Shown: positions 34,811 through 46,699 of the stretch, piece by piece
Numbering within the stretch: the first letter of the stretch is position 1
Layout: each line of letters begins with the position of its first letter
Assembly (NCBI GenBank): GCA_036250195.1
Contig: JAVHZZ010000003.1
Coordinates: 84,989,418 to 85,053,417, forward strand
Source of the DNA: Mixophyes australis
Lineage: Eukaryota > Chordata > Amphibia > Anura > Limnodynastidae
Length of the DNA: 64,000 bases
Direction of reading: 5' to 3'
Notes under the pieces: model-generated
What the model was told of the DNA's origin: nothing
The model's input: only the letters and a program-made list of their open reading frames with translations
Databases searched by the model: none
Made by a program: the position numbers and the translations under genes

Positions 34811-35369
34811 GGATTTAATTAATTGTAAACACACACCTTTATTGGGTTACCACTCAGACAGGCAACAGAGAGATACACCACACACACACAAGAAGGAGCG
34901 GACACAGGAAAGTCAGCCAGGAGAACAACTATTAAATCACACATTTTCTGCTGAAAACAGTGCACAATTCTTCAGATTGGAAGTTTGCGATTACATTTTT
35001 TTTTTTTTTTTTAAGTGTTAATTATTATATATTTAAACTTATGAGGACTTTCCTCCTCAGTTACATCATACTACTATCAAAAGTATTCTATGTTATTAAA
35101 TACTTCAGTATCATCTAGTATTAAAACCTTTAAAAAAGTTGTCTAATGTGACTATTCCAAAAAGACATGTAATCAGATAACTATCTAATGACCATTCTAT
35201 TTGCATCTTATGGGCAGATAGATGGCAGATATAGACAGATGTGTTGTAGTACAAGGTTACAATCAGTATATCTATAAGAAATGTTGAGACAGTTTAACAC
35301 CATAATACCTATAGGAAACTCAAGAAAGATTTATATGTAGAGTATATGTGTACAAATGTTATAGATCAG
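34811..35369. other. Intergenic, nothing recognised
   Basis: Contains a T run at 34997-35012; otherwise AT-rich and featureless. Confidence 0.4.
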
Positions 35370-36580
35370 ACTGTTGACCATGGAAACTCTAATTATATTA
35401 TTACTGATCCTACAAATATATTTTTTAAAAGCACTAGTATCCCCTCTGTCAATTCTTTGTACACTTCATAACATGCATGAGGATTTACAGAACCTTCCTA
35501 GTCACCCTATAATCTCTGCCATTAGATATTTGTTACAGCATATCTCTGTTTCTTAATTTTCCTTTACAACCTTCAATTCAAAAGGCTGCCTCCTATCTAA
35601 AGGATACTACATTACAAGATTTACCTGAAATATGAGGTTATCCAGTGCTACTGTCTAGGTTACTATGGATGTGAAAAGTCGAGATACCTCCCTTCTGCAG
35701 GTGGATAACAGTGAGACAGTTTGCATTATGTTGATGGAAAAACAACTATATAATGAACCCAGTTTTGAATTTCTTTGGCCATTATTAAGAATTACATTTG
35801 AGATGATTTTCTTCTGATTTGAAAAGAAGTTTAATCTTCATATTTCAGGAACGCATTGGGTTACATCATGGCACCATTTCATGCTGCTACCATTTGTGTA
35901 TTTATGAAAGAGTACAAATTTTGGGACATTATAGTAATTACATACAATTTTGTTGAAGATTTATTGATGAAATTTTTTTAGCTGGACAGACACTTTGTCT
36001 GTACTGCAGGATATGTCACAGCAATTGAATAATTTAAATTCACCAGTTAATCTAACTTTTAAACACAGTAATATCCGATTTCTGGATGTTGCAATGTTTA
36101 AAACAACCACTGGGGTTGGCACCACACTATGCCATAAACATTTGGACAGAAACACTCTTTTTCATGCTTTAAGTTTTCATCCAAAAATATAAAAATTTGA
36201 TCTTCAAAATGTAACCATTTTTTTAATGGTTATTTGCAATAATTTAAATACTGTTGTTCTGATCTATTGATCAGAACAACTAAATGAAATGAAACAAACA
36301 TTTGTGCACCATGGATACAATGAAAAACATATAGTAAGAAGCACACAGAAAGTTTTGGCTACAATGTGGTAGAAACATGTTGGTATTAAATGTAGTAGTT
36401 GCACTACTTGTAAAAGCATTATTTCTGGAACTACTTTTCAACAACCTCATACAGCAAAAATGTACCACATTACACACCAAGTTACTTGAATATTGTGATC
36501 ATGTAAGCGACCTTCTGAGTTGCCCTTGTGTTCACTACTATGAAGTAAATTCAGAACATTACTTGAAAAATAGTTGGCTG
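35370..36580 (+). pseudogene. Penelope-like element reverse transcriptase, heavily frameshifted
   Basis: Pieces of a Penelope-like (Neptune-type) protein follow in order across frames. They are HPIISAIRYLLQHISV (near 35500), QKAASYLKDTTLQDLP (near 35582-35620), a VTMDVKS-like piece (near 35660), MEKQLYNEPSFEFLWPLL (near 35735), a decayed active site FIDEIFLAWTD (near 35955-35990), then LNSPVNLTFKHSN, FLDVAMFKT, TTLCHKHLDRNTLFHALSFHPK (to 36190). A Cys-rich C-terminal piece with CSSCTTC and FQQPHTAK follows (near 36390-36460). The active-site Tyr and one Asp are replaced. The 5' part and a clear GIY-YIG nuclease are missing. Confidence 0.7.
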
Positions 36581-38989
36581 TTCTGAAATCCCAGTAGTGG
36601 GAAATTTTCTTGAAAGGAAACCTACCATCCCTATGGCAAGTTGCATGTTGCTTGACCAGATCCCTAAGCCAACAAGAGGAGGCCACTTTTACTACCTGAG
36701 GCTGGCACCGCACTCCATCATCCTATTGCCGAGAGGACTCAGGAGGTGCCTGGTTACTTGGCAATCAGCATATTTTCAATTCACACTGCCCTGCCAGCAT
36801 CTGCCTAGCTAATCTTATGCAATTTGATCTTGCTGCACTTGTGCATCTAATTAAGCTGGACTCTTCTCATTGGCCTTTTTGTGCATAAAAAACACTTCAA
36901 GTGGATCACCTGTGCTGGTGATAATTTCTACTTGAGTTTATGTGCTTCTTGAATCCTAACCTGATTTGTCTTCTTGTTGTGACCCAGATTGTTTATTGGA
37001 TTTTACTGTCTTCTCCTGCCCCTAATCATTACCTGTTCCTCAATATACATTCACCTCTGCCTGCCCTGACCTTGGCCTGTTAAACGGATTGTGCTTTAAT
37101 CTCTTCCTGCCCTGACCTCAGTTTGTATTTGGACTTATCCTGATGTCCTTGCAATTGCTTGCTACCTCTTTTCCACTATATTTTATAAATTACTACTACG
37201 AACATAAGAGTACTGTGGAACACATCATGTGCCTTGGAAAGGGGACTGCTATAGGCAAAGACCTTGTGAAGCGGTTCTAGTAGTTTATGATCACTTCCAA
37301 TATTGTCATTAGCATTCATGGAGTAGCTTTTGTGCTTAAACAGAAGGCTGAATGGACTTTTATGGACTGAATAGACTGTGGCTCCTGAGTGACTGAACAA
37401 ATGCCTGAATTGGAAGATTTTCTTAAAGTAAATCGTTTAATTTGTCTTACATTTATAGAAGTACATTTTGAGTAAATATTTTTTTACATTTACGTATTAT
37501 TATTTTCTACTATTATTTTTTACAAATTTTGGGATTACTGGCTCTGTTACAACATTAATAATGCCATTCATCATTAGTTCTATTTATTTATGATGTATTG
37601 AATAATGGGGGATTTAATGTGTGATCATCACTCCATTCACATATTTTTGTAAGGTTTTCATTTTTCACATAACACATTCTCTGTATCACTTTGTGTTGGT
37701 TTTGTTTGCATATATCTAGACCTTATGGCTTCTGTCAGTTAATTATCAGTTATATTTACATAACTTTTATATTTTTATATAAATATTATTTTGCACAATT
37801 ATCCCTTTCTTATGTGAGAAATAATGGTGCTGAGGGAATGGGATGACATGAGGAGGCAGCTGCCTGTATAGTGTAGCCTGGCCGCCCTGTATAGTGTTTG
37901 CACCTCTTTCCCCTTTGACAAGTGTGTATACAGTACACGGGATCTGAGAGTGCCATGCTTTTGCTTCACCAGTATGGAAGTCTTATTGTGATTTTCATTC
38001 ACGTATTACCCAGGCTGCTGTCCCATAAAACAATGTACATTTTTCTAGATATAATATATATAGTGCATCTGTTTTCCTGCATCCTGGGATGCTGTTAATT
38101 GACAGATTTGCTCTTGCTCTTTGGGCAGGGGAGATGCTAGACCTCTGCCTGTCACATATCTATAAAGCATGTGTGCACACCCATTTTTGGCTGAGTCATT
38201 TGAAGTGGGCGCATTTAAACTTATCTTGTACATTTTTTAAAATACATTGAATGTACCTCCAGGAAAACATAAACCCTGTAGCCATGCCATGTAGGGTGCG
38301 TAATCAAGTCACATGGGGGGTGTCATGTTCATCTCCTGTAATACACTTGGCCCCCCTTCACCTTCAATGTAATACATTGCTTCACCATTACTCCTCTTTA
38401 ACACATTTCTTCACTACAAATTTCCATGTACCCCATTTTCCCTCACATATGTAGTAACACCTTTCTTCCCCATCCCTCCCCACGTTTCTACCCCATCACT
38501 CCACTGTAATGCATGTATCTCCTCTGTAATAACACAATTTTCTTCTCCCTCTTCCCTTCTGTAGCAATACGCCCTGGAGGTGAAACGTGAGATAAAACTT
38601 TGAATATGTCTCACCTGTGAAACTAAGCTCCGCACTAGTACTGTAACAGTCTGGCAGCGAATCAGAGTGCAGCTTATTTATTCTAATTTACTGCTAGATC
38701 TCGCTGACAAATCACAAGGTCATACTTCAGTCAGTTCAATACAAATACCGGTGAATTATTATTGTAGATTGATTTCCTGGTGTCCCAGGTCTCCCTGTAT
38801 CTGTTTTATTTTTCCATGGGTGTCAAAGAATGGCGCTGGGGGCCTCATGCTGCCCATGTCATATACATCCATGCTATAGAGTCATGAACCCTCTCCACTG
38901 TGCCACAGAGCTTGTTGACAAATGCAGGTCTGTTATATTGCAATACATTTTACAAGAGAGAGCTCTGTCTTGTGTGCTGCTCTTTATGG
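36581..38989. other. Intergenic; Gypsy-leader-like CCTGACC phrases
   Basis: Positions 36980-37170 repeat phrases such as CTGCCCTGACCTTGGCCTG and CTGCCCTGACCTCAGTTTG, typical of some fish and frog LTR leaders, but no LTR boundary could be set. The remainder is AT-rich with no gene. Confidence 0.35.
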
Positions 38990-39240
38990 AACTCATTTAA
39001 CCTAGGAGTAAATACAACTAGAAGGTACAATTTTGTACCTTGGCAAAACCATGTTGCACTTTGGGAGGGTGGGGGTTGGTCAAATTTAAAACTTGCAGAC
39101 AAATTTTGGGATTGGAGGGGGCTGCATCCTAACTCAACTCTAAATCACAGTGTAAATAAAGCTGCCCAGTAGTTCTATGCTGTATGGAAAAGCAAGTTTT
39201 GCTGCATAGGAGAAAAACTGCATTTGCACACACTCAGGGG
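38990..39240. mobile_element. Harbinger-like MITE fragment (family D)
   Basis: TTTAACCTAGGAGTAAAT, TGGCAAAACCATGTTGCAC and GTAAATAAAGCTGCCCAGTA reproduce, in the opposite orientation and with divergence, the element at 22364-22640. Ends are worn and no target duplication is visible. Confidence 0.45.
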
Positions 39241-39296
39241 TTGGCTGAATTTTTTTTACCCCATTGGGTGAGACTGCCAAGCAGCCTGTTAGGAAC

Positions 39297-39400
39297 CTTT
39301 TAAAAGAAAAAAATGCAGGTGGCCCACTGACCAGCCCAAGATAGCCCACTATAGGACAGGCCCGGAGGGCAGATGATCCCCTGCCCCCAACCAGTCAGTC
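39297..39400 (-). mobile_element. hAT-type MITE fragment (family E)
   Basis: AAAATGCAGGTGGCCCACTG, AGCCCACTATAGGACAGGCC and GGGCAGATGATCCCCTGCCC are the reverse complement of the element at 46326-46459 with moderate divergence. Confidence 0.5.
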
Positions 39401-40629
39401 CCTGCAGCATTGCATTGCAATAGGATTAATTCACATACACATTTGCACCCTTTAGCTGTGTTTGATCCAACCTCAGTATGAAGCCCTGTATCTCTATATT
39501 GTCAATTCAATACAGCAGCCTGTAGCAGAGGACAGCTGGAGAAAGTCACATTGGCGATCGTTTGCAGACAGCTACTAGATATATTGCGCATTAAGAGAGA
39601 CCACCAGGAAGATTCATGGCTCTCTATAGATTTTATTATTTCAATTTTATTACTGCTCATAATTTCTAGCATTATGGAAATGGCAGCACCTCTACCTGGA
39701 ACACTTAGGACGTGGTCCAACTTTAAAGATGAACCTCGTAAACAGCAAGCCCCATATCCTAAGTAGACAGGATATTTATATGGTTCTATAGGTTTAAATA
39801 TACATGTTTCTATATAATATTTATTTATGTCAGAGTTTTCTGCTTATGTGTGTCAGTGTGGTCAGCACTCAGCACTACGCACTAATAAAATCAGTGAAAG
39901 CCCCCCATGGGGCTAGCGAACAGGTTTGCACAAGCTTGTACTATAGTTCTGCAGGGTGAAGCCCCACAAAATTCTCCTTCCTCTGGTCTGTGTGCTGATT
40001 GGCTGGCAACAAACAGTAGCAGTTGTTGAACTGTGACCATTGCAGATCTGTAGAGATTACATAGAGCTGATAGCCACTGGCTGTTCACACAGAGCAGGCT
40101 CCTGTCACTGGTTCAGACTGATACATTGAGAAAATACATCCTAGGCAAGGCATGTGGGACTCCAAGAGGGATGGGGAGCCAGGCAATTGCCCTCTGTTGA
40201 CAGTAAAGGTCACAGCATTTCAGTCATATTTTCATCCTTGAAGTAGAGCTGAAATTTTGCAGGCAAAGGATACAGAAGGTAAATTGTTCACCTGTCTTTT
40301 TTATATACATGAGTCAGCACTGAGAGAAGGGCTTAGCTACCATAGATCCCTCAATTAGTGCACGGTCTGATGATTTTATGTGAAAATAGAGGACTGCCCT
40401 GGGAAAACAGGGACTAATGACAGTCTAAGTACTCCCAAGAAAATGAGGACCCTTAATATCTTTGCTAAAAAATAAATATGTTATGCTTTTATTTTGCTAT
40501 ATGTATACAAATGTGTAATGATGAGAGCAAGGCCTTTGTATTCATGTAGTGCCCTGATAGTGTTACTGCTCCGTTCTGATTACAGGTGACCACAGACAGA
40601 TGCATTATAATATTGTGAATTTCCATGAC
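39401..40629. other. Intergenic, nothing recognised
   Basis: Only short frames; no repeat boundary found. Confidence 0.4.
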
Positions 40630-40805
40630 TGTGTAGCGGGTACCCCTTTAAAGTATAGGAGTAGTCGCAAGTACGCATTTTTTCCGCTCTCTCAGTTTAC
40701 AAATGTTGTTTAATATTGTAATAGTTATCTAGCCAGTCTACAGAGGGTTATTTAGTGTTAAACCAAAATTTTAGCTTCTTTGACAGTAAAAGTGGTTCTG
40801 TAGAG

Positions 40806-41444
40806 ATGTCCCTGGAGCTGGTCCCTGAGAAGAGGGCGAAGATGCCCAGTGTCGCTGCGCCCCTGGAGGGGCTGAAGATGTCCCTGATGGCTGCACCCTA
40901 CAAGCGGGTGAAGAGAGAAGAAAGAAGTGACTTACCTGTCCAGTGCTCCAGCGACGGTGAGTATGTCTTCTTTCTTCCAGGTCCTGTCCGCAGAAGAAGG
41001 ATGAGCCAATCAGGGCTCACCTTTCTCAGCTGGCCAATCAGCGGCCAGATACGCGATCCGTTTGAAAGATTGGCGCTGCGGCTATACAAGTCGCCGGCCA
41101 GCGCTATTTTGGCAGAACATAGTCGGCGGCGGAGGGAGAAGGACGTCGTGGGACGTCCGGAGCGGCGGGTCAAGACAAGAAAAGAGCTTCAGTCAACGGA
41201 ACGCCGGCAGTGGCAGGGAGCCCTTGTAAGGGCTAGGAGCGACCCTGCCACTGATAATCACTCACCGCGGAAACGTCGGCGGGGAGTCCTTGTAAGGGCT
41301 GAGAGCGCCCCCGCCTCCAGAGCAGCAAGAAGACCCGCGCCGAAGAGGAGAAGAGGCGCCGCCGGCTGGAGGGTCTGGAAGACCCGGAAAAGAAGAGGAA
41401 GATGGCGTGGCAAGCTGAGTTTCCTGCGCGGAGCAGGTAACTAG
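40806..41444 (+). CDS. Arg/Lys-rich open frame of about 212 codons, unknown; possibly retroelement leader
   Basis: The first ATG (40806) opens a frame to the stop at 41442-41444; the open frame extends upstream to 40755 without another ATG. The protein is very basic: clusters RRRREKD, RKRRRG, KRRRG and KTRKRRGRW dominate the second half. Short internal repeats are present, such as ALVRARSDPA and VLVRAESAPA. No domain was recognised. Absence of stops in GC-rich DNA may be enough to explain the frame. GTCCTTGTAAGGGCT-type inverted repeats lie inside it. A stem-loop array begins just after its stop. I suspect a 5' leader or ORF1 of a retroelement, but cannot show it. Confidence 0.3.
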   Translation: MSLELVPEKRAKMPSVAAPLEGLKMSLMAAPYKRVKREERSDLPVQCSSDGEYVFFLPGPVRRRRMSQSGLTFLSWPISGQIRDPFERLALRLYKSPASAILAEHSRRRREKDVVGRPERRVKTRKELQSTERRQWQGALVRARSDPATDNHSPRKRRRGVLVRAESAPASRAARRPAPKRRRGAAGWRVWKTRKRRGRWRGKLSFLRGAGN

Positions 41445-41460
41445 CCTCAGTGTTAGGTCA

Positions 41461-41851
41461 GGCACTAGGCCCGTGGCCACGGTCAGGCACAAGGCCCGTG
41501 GGGACATGTATTAGGGGCATAAGGCCCAGGAGTTGGGCACTAGGCCCTTATTAGGTATTGGGGCAAATAGCCCAATAGTTGTTAAAGGGCACAAGGCCCT
41601 GTTAGTTAGTTAGGCAGGGGGGCTCAGAGCCCCAGGTGTACAAGGGCACAAGGCCCTTAGTTAGTTAGTAGGCAGGGGCTAGTGCCCCTAGGTAGCAGGG
41701 CACAAGGCCCGTAGGTAGTGGGCTCAGAGCCCTGAGTTAGAGAGGAGGCTAATGCCCATAGACAGAGCACAAGGCTCTGTATGTAGCTGGGCAGAGACCC
41801 ATGGTGTGTAGGGCATAAGGCCCTGGTGGTGTGACAGAGGCGTGAGAGCCT
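41461..41851. repeat. Array of about 16 small GGGC-loop-GCCC stem-loops
   Basis: Roughly every 25 bp a short inverted repeat occurs, such as AGGGCACAAGGCCCT (41586-41600), GGGGCTCAGAGCCCC (41619-41633), AAGGGCACAAGGCCCTT (41642-41658), AGGGGCTAGTGCCCCT (41674-41689), ACAGAGCACAAGGCTCTGT (41762-41780) and AGGGCATAAGGCCCT (41810-41824). Loops are mostly ACAAG, ATAAG or ACTAG. Stem sequences change in both arms together. Spacers contain TTAGTTAGTTAG-like phrases. Confidence 0.85.
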
Positions 41852-43270
41852 TGTGAGTGTAGGTCCTGTGTGAGGTGAGCACACTAACGTTAGGAGGTAC
41901 AGTAGAGCGGAGGCTCCTGTTGGTGCTGTAGCAACCGGCTGGTTGGCTAGCAGCTGTGTGCTCTGGTGAGTAGCGTGCAAAGTACTGCATTACTGTATTT
42001 ATTCTGTCTGTGCGGTGAGTATAGTCTGTATGACTGTATTTTTTGGTGTGCTACATAATTGTTTCCAGGTGCAAGACACCAGGCCCCCCATTAAAGGTAG
42101 GCTCTTGTTTCCTGTGTTGTTCTGTGCTAACCCGTACTGTGGGGACAGGTGTAGTTACCAGCTTACACATAGTCAGGGAAGAACACACATAGTTTTCCCG
42201 TCCCTTAGGGGGTGACCGTCCAGAGGGGGTGACTGAGTGAGTCAATGGCAGTGCAGCACAGCTTAACGCAGTTCCAGGGGCGGCCCGTGGTTCTGGTCGA
42301 GGGTCCCCAAGCCCGAGTTCTGTGCAAGTTATCTTGTGGTTCCTGGTGTAAGGACACCTGTTCGATATAGTGGGTGCAGGCAGTCGGGCGGTTCAGTTCC
42401 GATCGGCTGTTCCGTGCGGCAGTCGGCTCCCGGGTTAGTGGGCTGTTCCATTGAGCCTCAGCCGGGCCTTGTGCAGCCGGTCCTTAGGGTCCGTGGGTGA
42501 CCCCATAGTAAGGAGACAGTCTCCTTGGTTAGACCTGGGTGAGGGGGTTAGGAACCGCCCTCCGGTATAGTCCGTGAACACCGGCTGGTCTTCCCCGTAG
42601 TGCGTAGTGAATAGTTCCATTAGTGCACCACACCTAGTTATAGTGTTTGACTTAGTTGCGTTGTCGACCATTAGAGCGTTGTTAGGGTCGGGTCGCTGTT
42701 GTAGTTAGTTTAGTGTTGTGGGTGCACTCCTTAGTCTCACGGATAGCGCAGAGGGAGGCTGTGTGTTCCTTGTCATCCACAGGTGTCGGGGAGGTGCAGG
42801 AGAACAGGATCGGAAGTGGGAGTGTCCCGGGGAGTATCACGCTCGATTCCCCCTTTCGGTTAGGCCCTCACCGGGAGGTGAGCGAGGTACTTGAGGCGGG
42901 ACTGTTCCTGGTCTCAAGTGCCTGTAGTCCCCCATGCCTTGGCGAGAGCAAAGTGAGGAGGCGGCAAGTGAGCTTGGACTGAGAGTGTCTTTGTTCATTG
43001 CCGTGTTCTCGGACAGCCCTTTCCTGGTAGGCACGGCCGTAATCTCTGTCTCTTTCTTAGAGGGACGTGGTTGGAGGTGACAAGGGTTGCTGCTGCTGAT
43101 CTGCTGGGATCGAATCGCAGCTGGAATATCGGAAGCGGACTGGAGGTGACCATTGTTTACAAAGTAAGTTCTTCTGTGTTGCGTCTGTCCTGTTCCCCGC
43201 AGTCGCTTACAGTTCAAGGGCAAAGTAATTGAGGTAGCTGGCTTAGGCCCAGGGTGAATACCAACTTGCA
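41852..43270. other. GC-rich, CpG-containing segment without recognised gene
   Basis: High GC with many CpG, donor-like GGTGAGT and several CAGG acceptor-like sites, which makes it look like a promoter or leader. No conserved protein was seen on either strand. It may be the continuation of the same repetitive leader as 40806-41851, or a host CpG island. I could not decide. Confidence 0.35.
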
Positions 43271-46200
43271 TACCTGCCAGTATTCCAGATTATTTCTATC
43301 CACAAAGAAAATCCCAATCGATCCAAACTATGCCCATTTCAGGCAATGCTAAGCCCCGTTTGGGTACTGAAAAAATGTAAATGTCCCGCGAAAAGCAGGA
43401 TTGTTATTATTGCTGTAATTTATTTACAGCATTTTCCCAGTTACCATATTATCAACAGGTGACAGCATGGCAGAGCATACTGGCATTGATGATTTAAAAT
43501 AAATAATTACTTTCAGTGTGTTTCTGTTCACATTCTTGACAAAAGAGGTCCCCAAACTTTTATAGCTCTTTTTTATTTCAAGGGTACTTAATCCCATGTA
43601 TGACCAAATGTATCAATTTTATTACATTTAAGTTAAACTGCAAATAACATGTCCATTTGTAGGGTTATCAATGTGAATTTACTTTGTCTTTTTCTTGAAA
43701 GAAAGGGAAAGCAATATAGAAACTAATATAATATCTTATTAAAACATGTGAAGCAATTAATTGCTCAGCTGCCTCACAAGTAAATAATCTGAATCACAAT
43801 TGCTGGCTGACATTTATACTAATTGCCAGCACTGGACTCTCCTTTCATCTTGATGGAAAAATAAAAATACATATTTCTTATAACTGTACATTTTGTAAAA
43901 ATCTAACCAATCACATTCAAAAATATTGAATTTTGAATGTGATTGGTTGGATTACTGCCCAAATATTTCCATGAAGTGTGATGTAGAGGGTTGAGTACGG
44001 GTTATCGGTGTAGAATATTCCGACACCGAGGACTCCAAATCTGTAAAAAAAACGATTTAAAGAGAATCAGACTTACTTGCATCTCGACGTTGGAGATGTC
44101 CGGTGGGCGCACGATGCTGACTGCAAGTGACTCCGACTACTGAGGTGTCCGTCAGGAGACTTTAACATCAGTGCGACTTCTATCCCTTTTAATTTAAAGC
44201 GGCAATGTTTGGTTAAGTGTTTAAACACGTTATGAACATGTTAAAAACTCATTATGGTGGTAATAGTAAAAACGATTACCACTGGATGTATATAGGATAC
44301 ATAGTGGGCCAAATACAAGAAAATATATCATAAAACCGTGTCTATAGGGATTGTCACAGATTTGGGAGTCAATAAAATGGCTTGAAATTCCTCATCTGCC
44401 CCACAGGCCGCCAGTTGGCTTCCAATGACGTCCATCACTATTTGTTTGAGTCTTTCCATTAAATGTTGCTGTATCCAAAGTCATATTCAGCTGTCCACAT
44501 ACAACTGGCTTCTGGTGGTAATTACCATATATGCTTATACACTTATATGCTTTTACACTTATATGCTTATGTACGCTGTACTGTCTGCTGCCAAACACCA
44601 CTGGGGTTCCTTGAGAACAGCTGCTACACCATATAACTTGTGGGGTGCCTGCGACTACTGACATTACTGTATGGAGAGGCAGGAGGTATTCAGTGCTGCC
44701 GTTAAAATAACCAGTAATAAGGATAATTTCCCTTTATGATAATCTGTTTCTGTGACGGTATCCTGGTTCCTTTAATCCGCTTGCACAAAGAGTTAATTAA
44801 TTGCCCAGATTTCTGAAAACAAATATAATGAAGAATCTGAACTTAGGACCGAGAGATCTTGGCTCCGTCACAAGCTTATTTTGCTGCACTGTGCAGGCTG
44901 TTCAATATATAAAATTAATTGTCAGGAAGGATGACACTGTCAGAGTGTAACCTCAATGACTGACCGAAACCATCTGTTTTCAAAGGATACTGTCACCTCT
45001 CCCCCCTGAGTGCAAAGCTCCCACAGCCATATTTCAGCGCTGCAGGACACATCTATCATGGTATTATAGGCCGTTTACTGGGAGTGCAGCACTCCTGAAC
45101 GTCATAAATTATTGCGATAAGCTACTATTTTTTCATTTTCCTTTAGACCTACATTAGACAATACACAATTTCAATTTACATCATGCCATGTATTTATTGC
45201 TTTCATCTACTCTATATAATCACACGGAGCAGGTGTCAGGTAAACATACCTTATTTTCTTTACCACGCAGTAAGACAAATGCTGTGAAATGTACAGTATA
45301 GGCCCCATTGAAGACACCAGATAGAGCAATATATTTCCAAATACAAGAACAGACAAGGACAATAAAATGTAATGGGCTCTTCCTCCTCAGAGGATCTAAA
45401 GAAGCTTCAACTGACTGATTCTCATAAATGCAAAAAGTTGCAAATATAGAGAAAAATAAAGTTATGAGGCAAAACGACGTCTGTTCATATATAAGTAGTA
45501 GACAAAAAAGTAAAATGAACCATTCATGTATATCTTCATTCACTCCTCCTATTGTCAGTTTTTTATGTCCTATGGTTATAGGTCCCAACTGGTGTAAAGT
45601 ATATATCAATGTAATTTGTAAAACAAACAGTATACAGTAATAGAATTATGAAATAGCTTTATTTCGTGAAGAATCTCATCTTTAGTATTTTGGTTTGTCT
45701 GCAGTTTGGAGGGTAAAAGCCCACAGCATGCATGTCTGGGGAAACTGCCTGGTAAAAGCAGATGGGAAGCATGACTTCACCCAACATTGTAAAACAGCCG
45801 AGGCTACTCAGCATCTGGCCTGTTCCTCTAGGGGGGCCCGCACCTAGAGATGTCCAGGCCAGTGCTAAGTAGCACTGTGCCCTCCAGCTGGTGGGCACCA
45901 GGGAAATAATAATTACTACTTAATGTCTTCTAAGTAATAACTAAAAAAAACATTTTGCTTCTATTACTAAATAAATATCTGTGACCCCAATATTGAAGAA
46001 ATAAATCATAGTTATTTCTACGTCAGACAGAGAGGGTATGAGAAATGACAAATCTCTTCATCCTTTCTTTCATCAAAAGGTAATTATTCATACCCTGCTT
46101 GCACAAGTATCAGAACTGAATTGAAGAAAGTGCTTTTTTAATATATGGCATGCTGTTATGTCACTTCTTGTTTGTTTAGGACTATTATTGTTTGCCCTTG

Positions 46201-46317
46201 CTGTGGGAGTTTATTGGGAGCTGATTGAAGTCACTGATCACATGTGTTTGTTAGCCATAGATAATTATCATTTGTATTGTGGCTGCATAGCTAGTGTGTT
46301 TAGTTCAAAGTGTGTTC
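43271..46317. other. Intergenic, one small perfect palindrome
   Basis: No gene recognised. A 129-codon minus frame at 45220-45609 is hydrophobic and motif-free. The palindrome at 43905-43948 is listed separately. Confidence 0.45.
43905..43948. repeat. 44-bp palindrome with 18-bp perfect arms
   Basis: AACCAATCACATTCAAAA (43905-43922) and its exact complement TTTTGAATGTGATTGGTT (43931-43948) flank an 8-bp loop. CCAAT boxes lie in both arms. It may be the core of a small fold-back element related in style to MITE family C. Confidence 0.85.
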
Positions 46318-46325
46318 GTTACCAG

Positions 46326-46459
46326 CAGGGACAGGCTGGGCTGGGGGGCATCTGCCCCCCCCCCGGGCCAGTCCCATAGTGGGCTACTTTGGGCTGGGTC
46401 ACCTGAATTTTTTTTTTCCTTTAAAAAAAATGAGGCTAAAATTTGCCAGCCAGCCCCTG
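46326..46459. mobile_element. 134-bp hAT-type MITE (family E)
   Basis: Starts CAGGGACAGGCTGG and ends CCAGCCAGCCCCTG, imperfect terminal inverted repeats of CAGGG type. The 8-bp flanks GTTACCAG (46318-46325) and TTCACCAG (46460-46467) agree at 6 of 8 positions. A run of C and a run of A/T lie inside. A second copy lies at 39297-39400. Confidence 0.6.
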
Positions 46460-46699
46460 TTCACCAGTGTACTAGGATTAATATAATATAATTCAGAGTT
46501 CAACAGGAGATAAAAAGAAGGAGAACACTACCTGATATCACTGCTAAAGGGGGACAAAATCCAACACTCCAATGAGTCCTGTTACCCTCCACTTCAAACA
46601 CTTCCTTACTGATCTGCTAGCATTGGTGAGAAGATCACTTCTGATTTAATGAATCACTTGTTAACCTTGTATCTCATTTAAATTCTCAGCATGTCTAAT
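46460..46699. other. Intergenic, nothing recognised
   Basis: Short gap between a MITE and a LINE tail. Confidence 0.4.

Noticed and set aside
41852..43270. Host CpG-island promoter or first exon
   Set aside because: GC and CpG content fit, but no conserved exon or clear splice structure was visible, and it continues a repetitive segment, so it is left as unresolved.
45220..45609. 129-codon minus-strand frame as a membrane protein
   Set aside because: Hydrophobic but motif-free, in AT-rich intergenic sequence, with nothing around it to support a gene.
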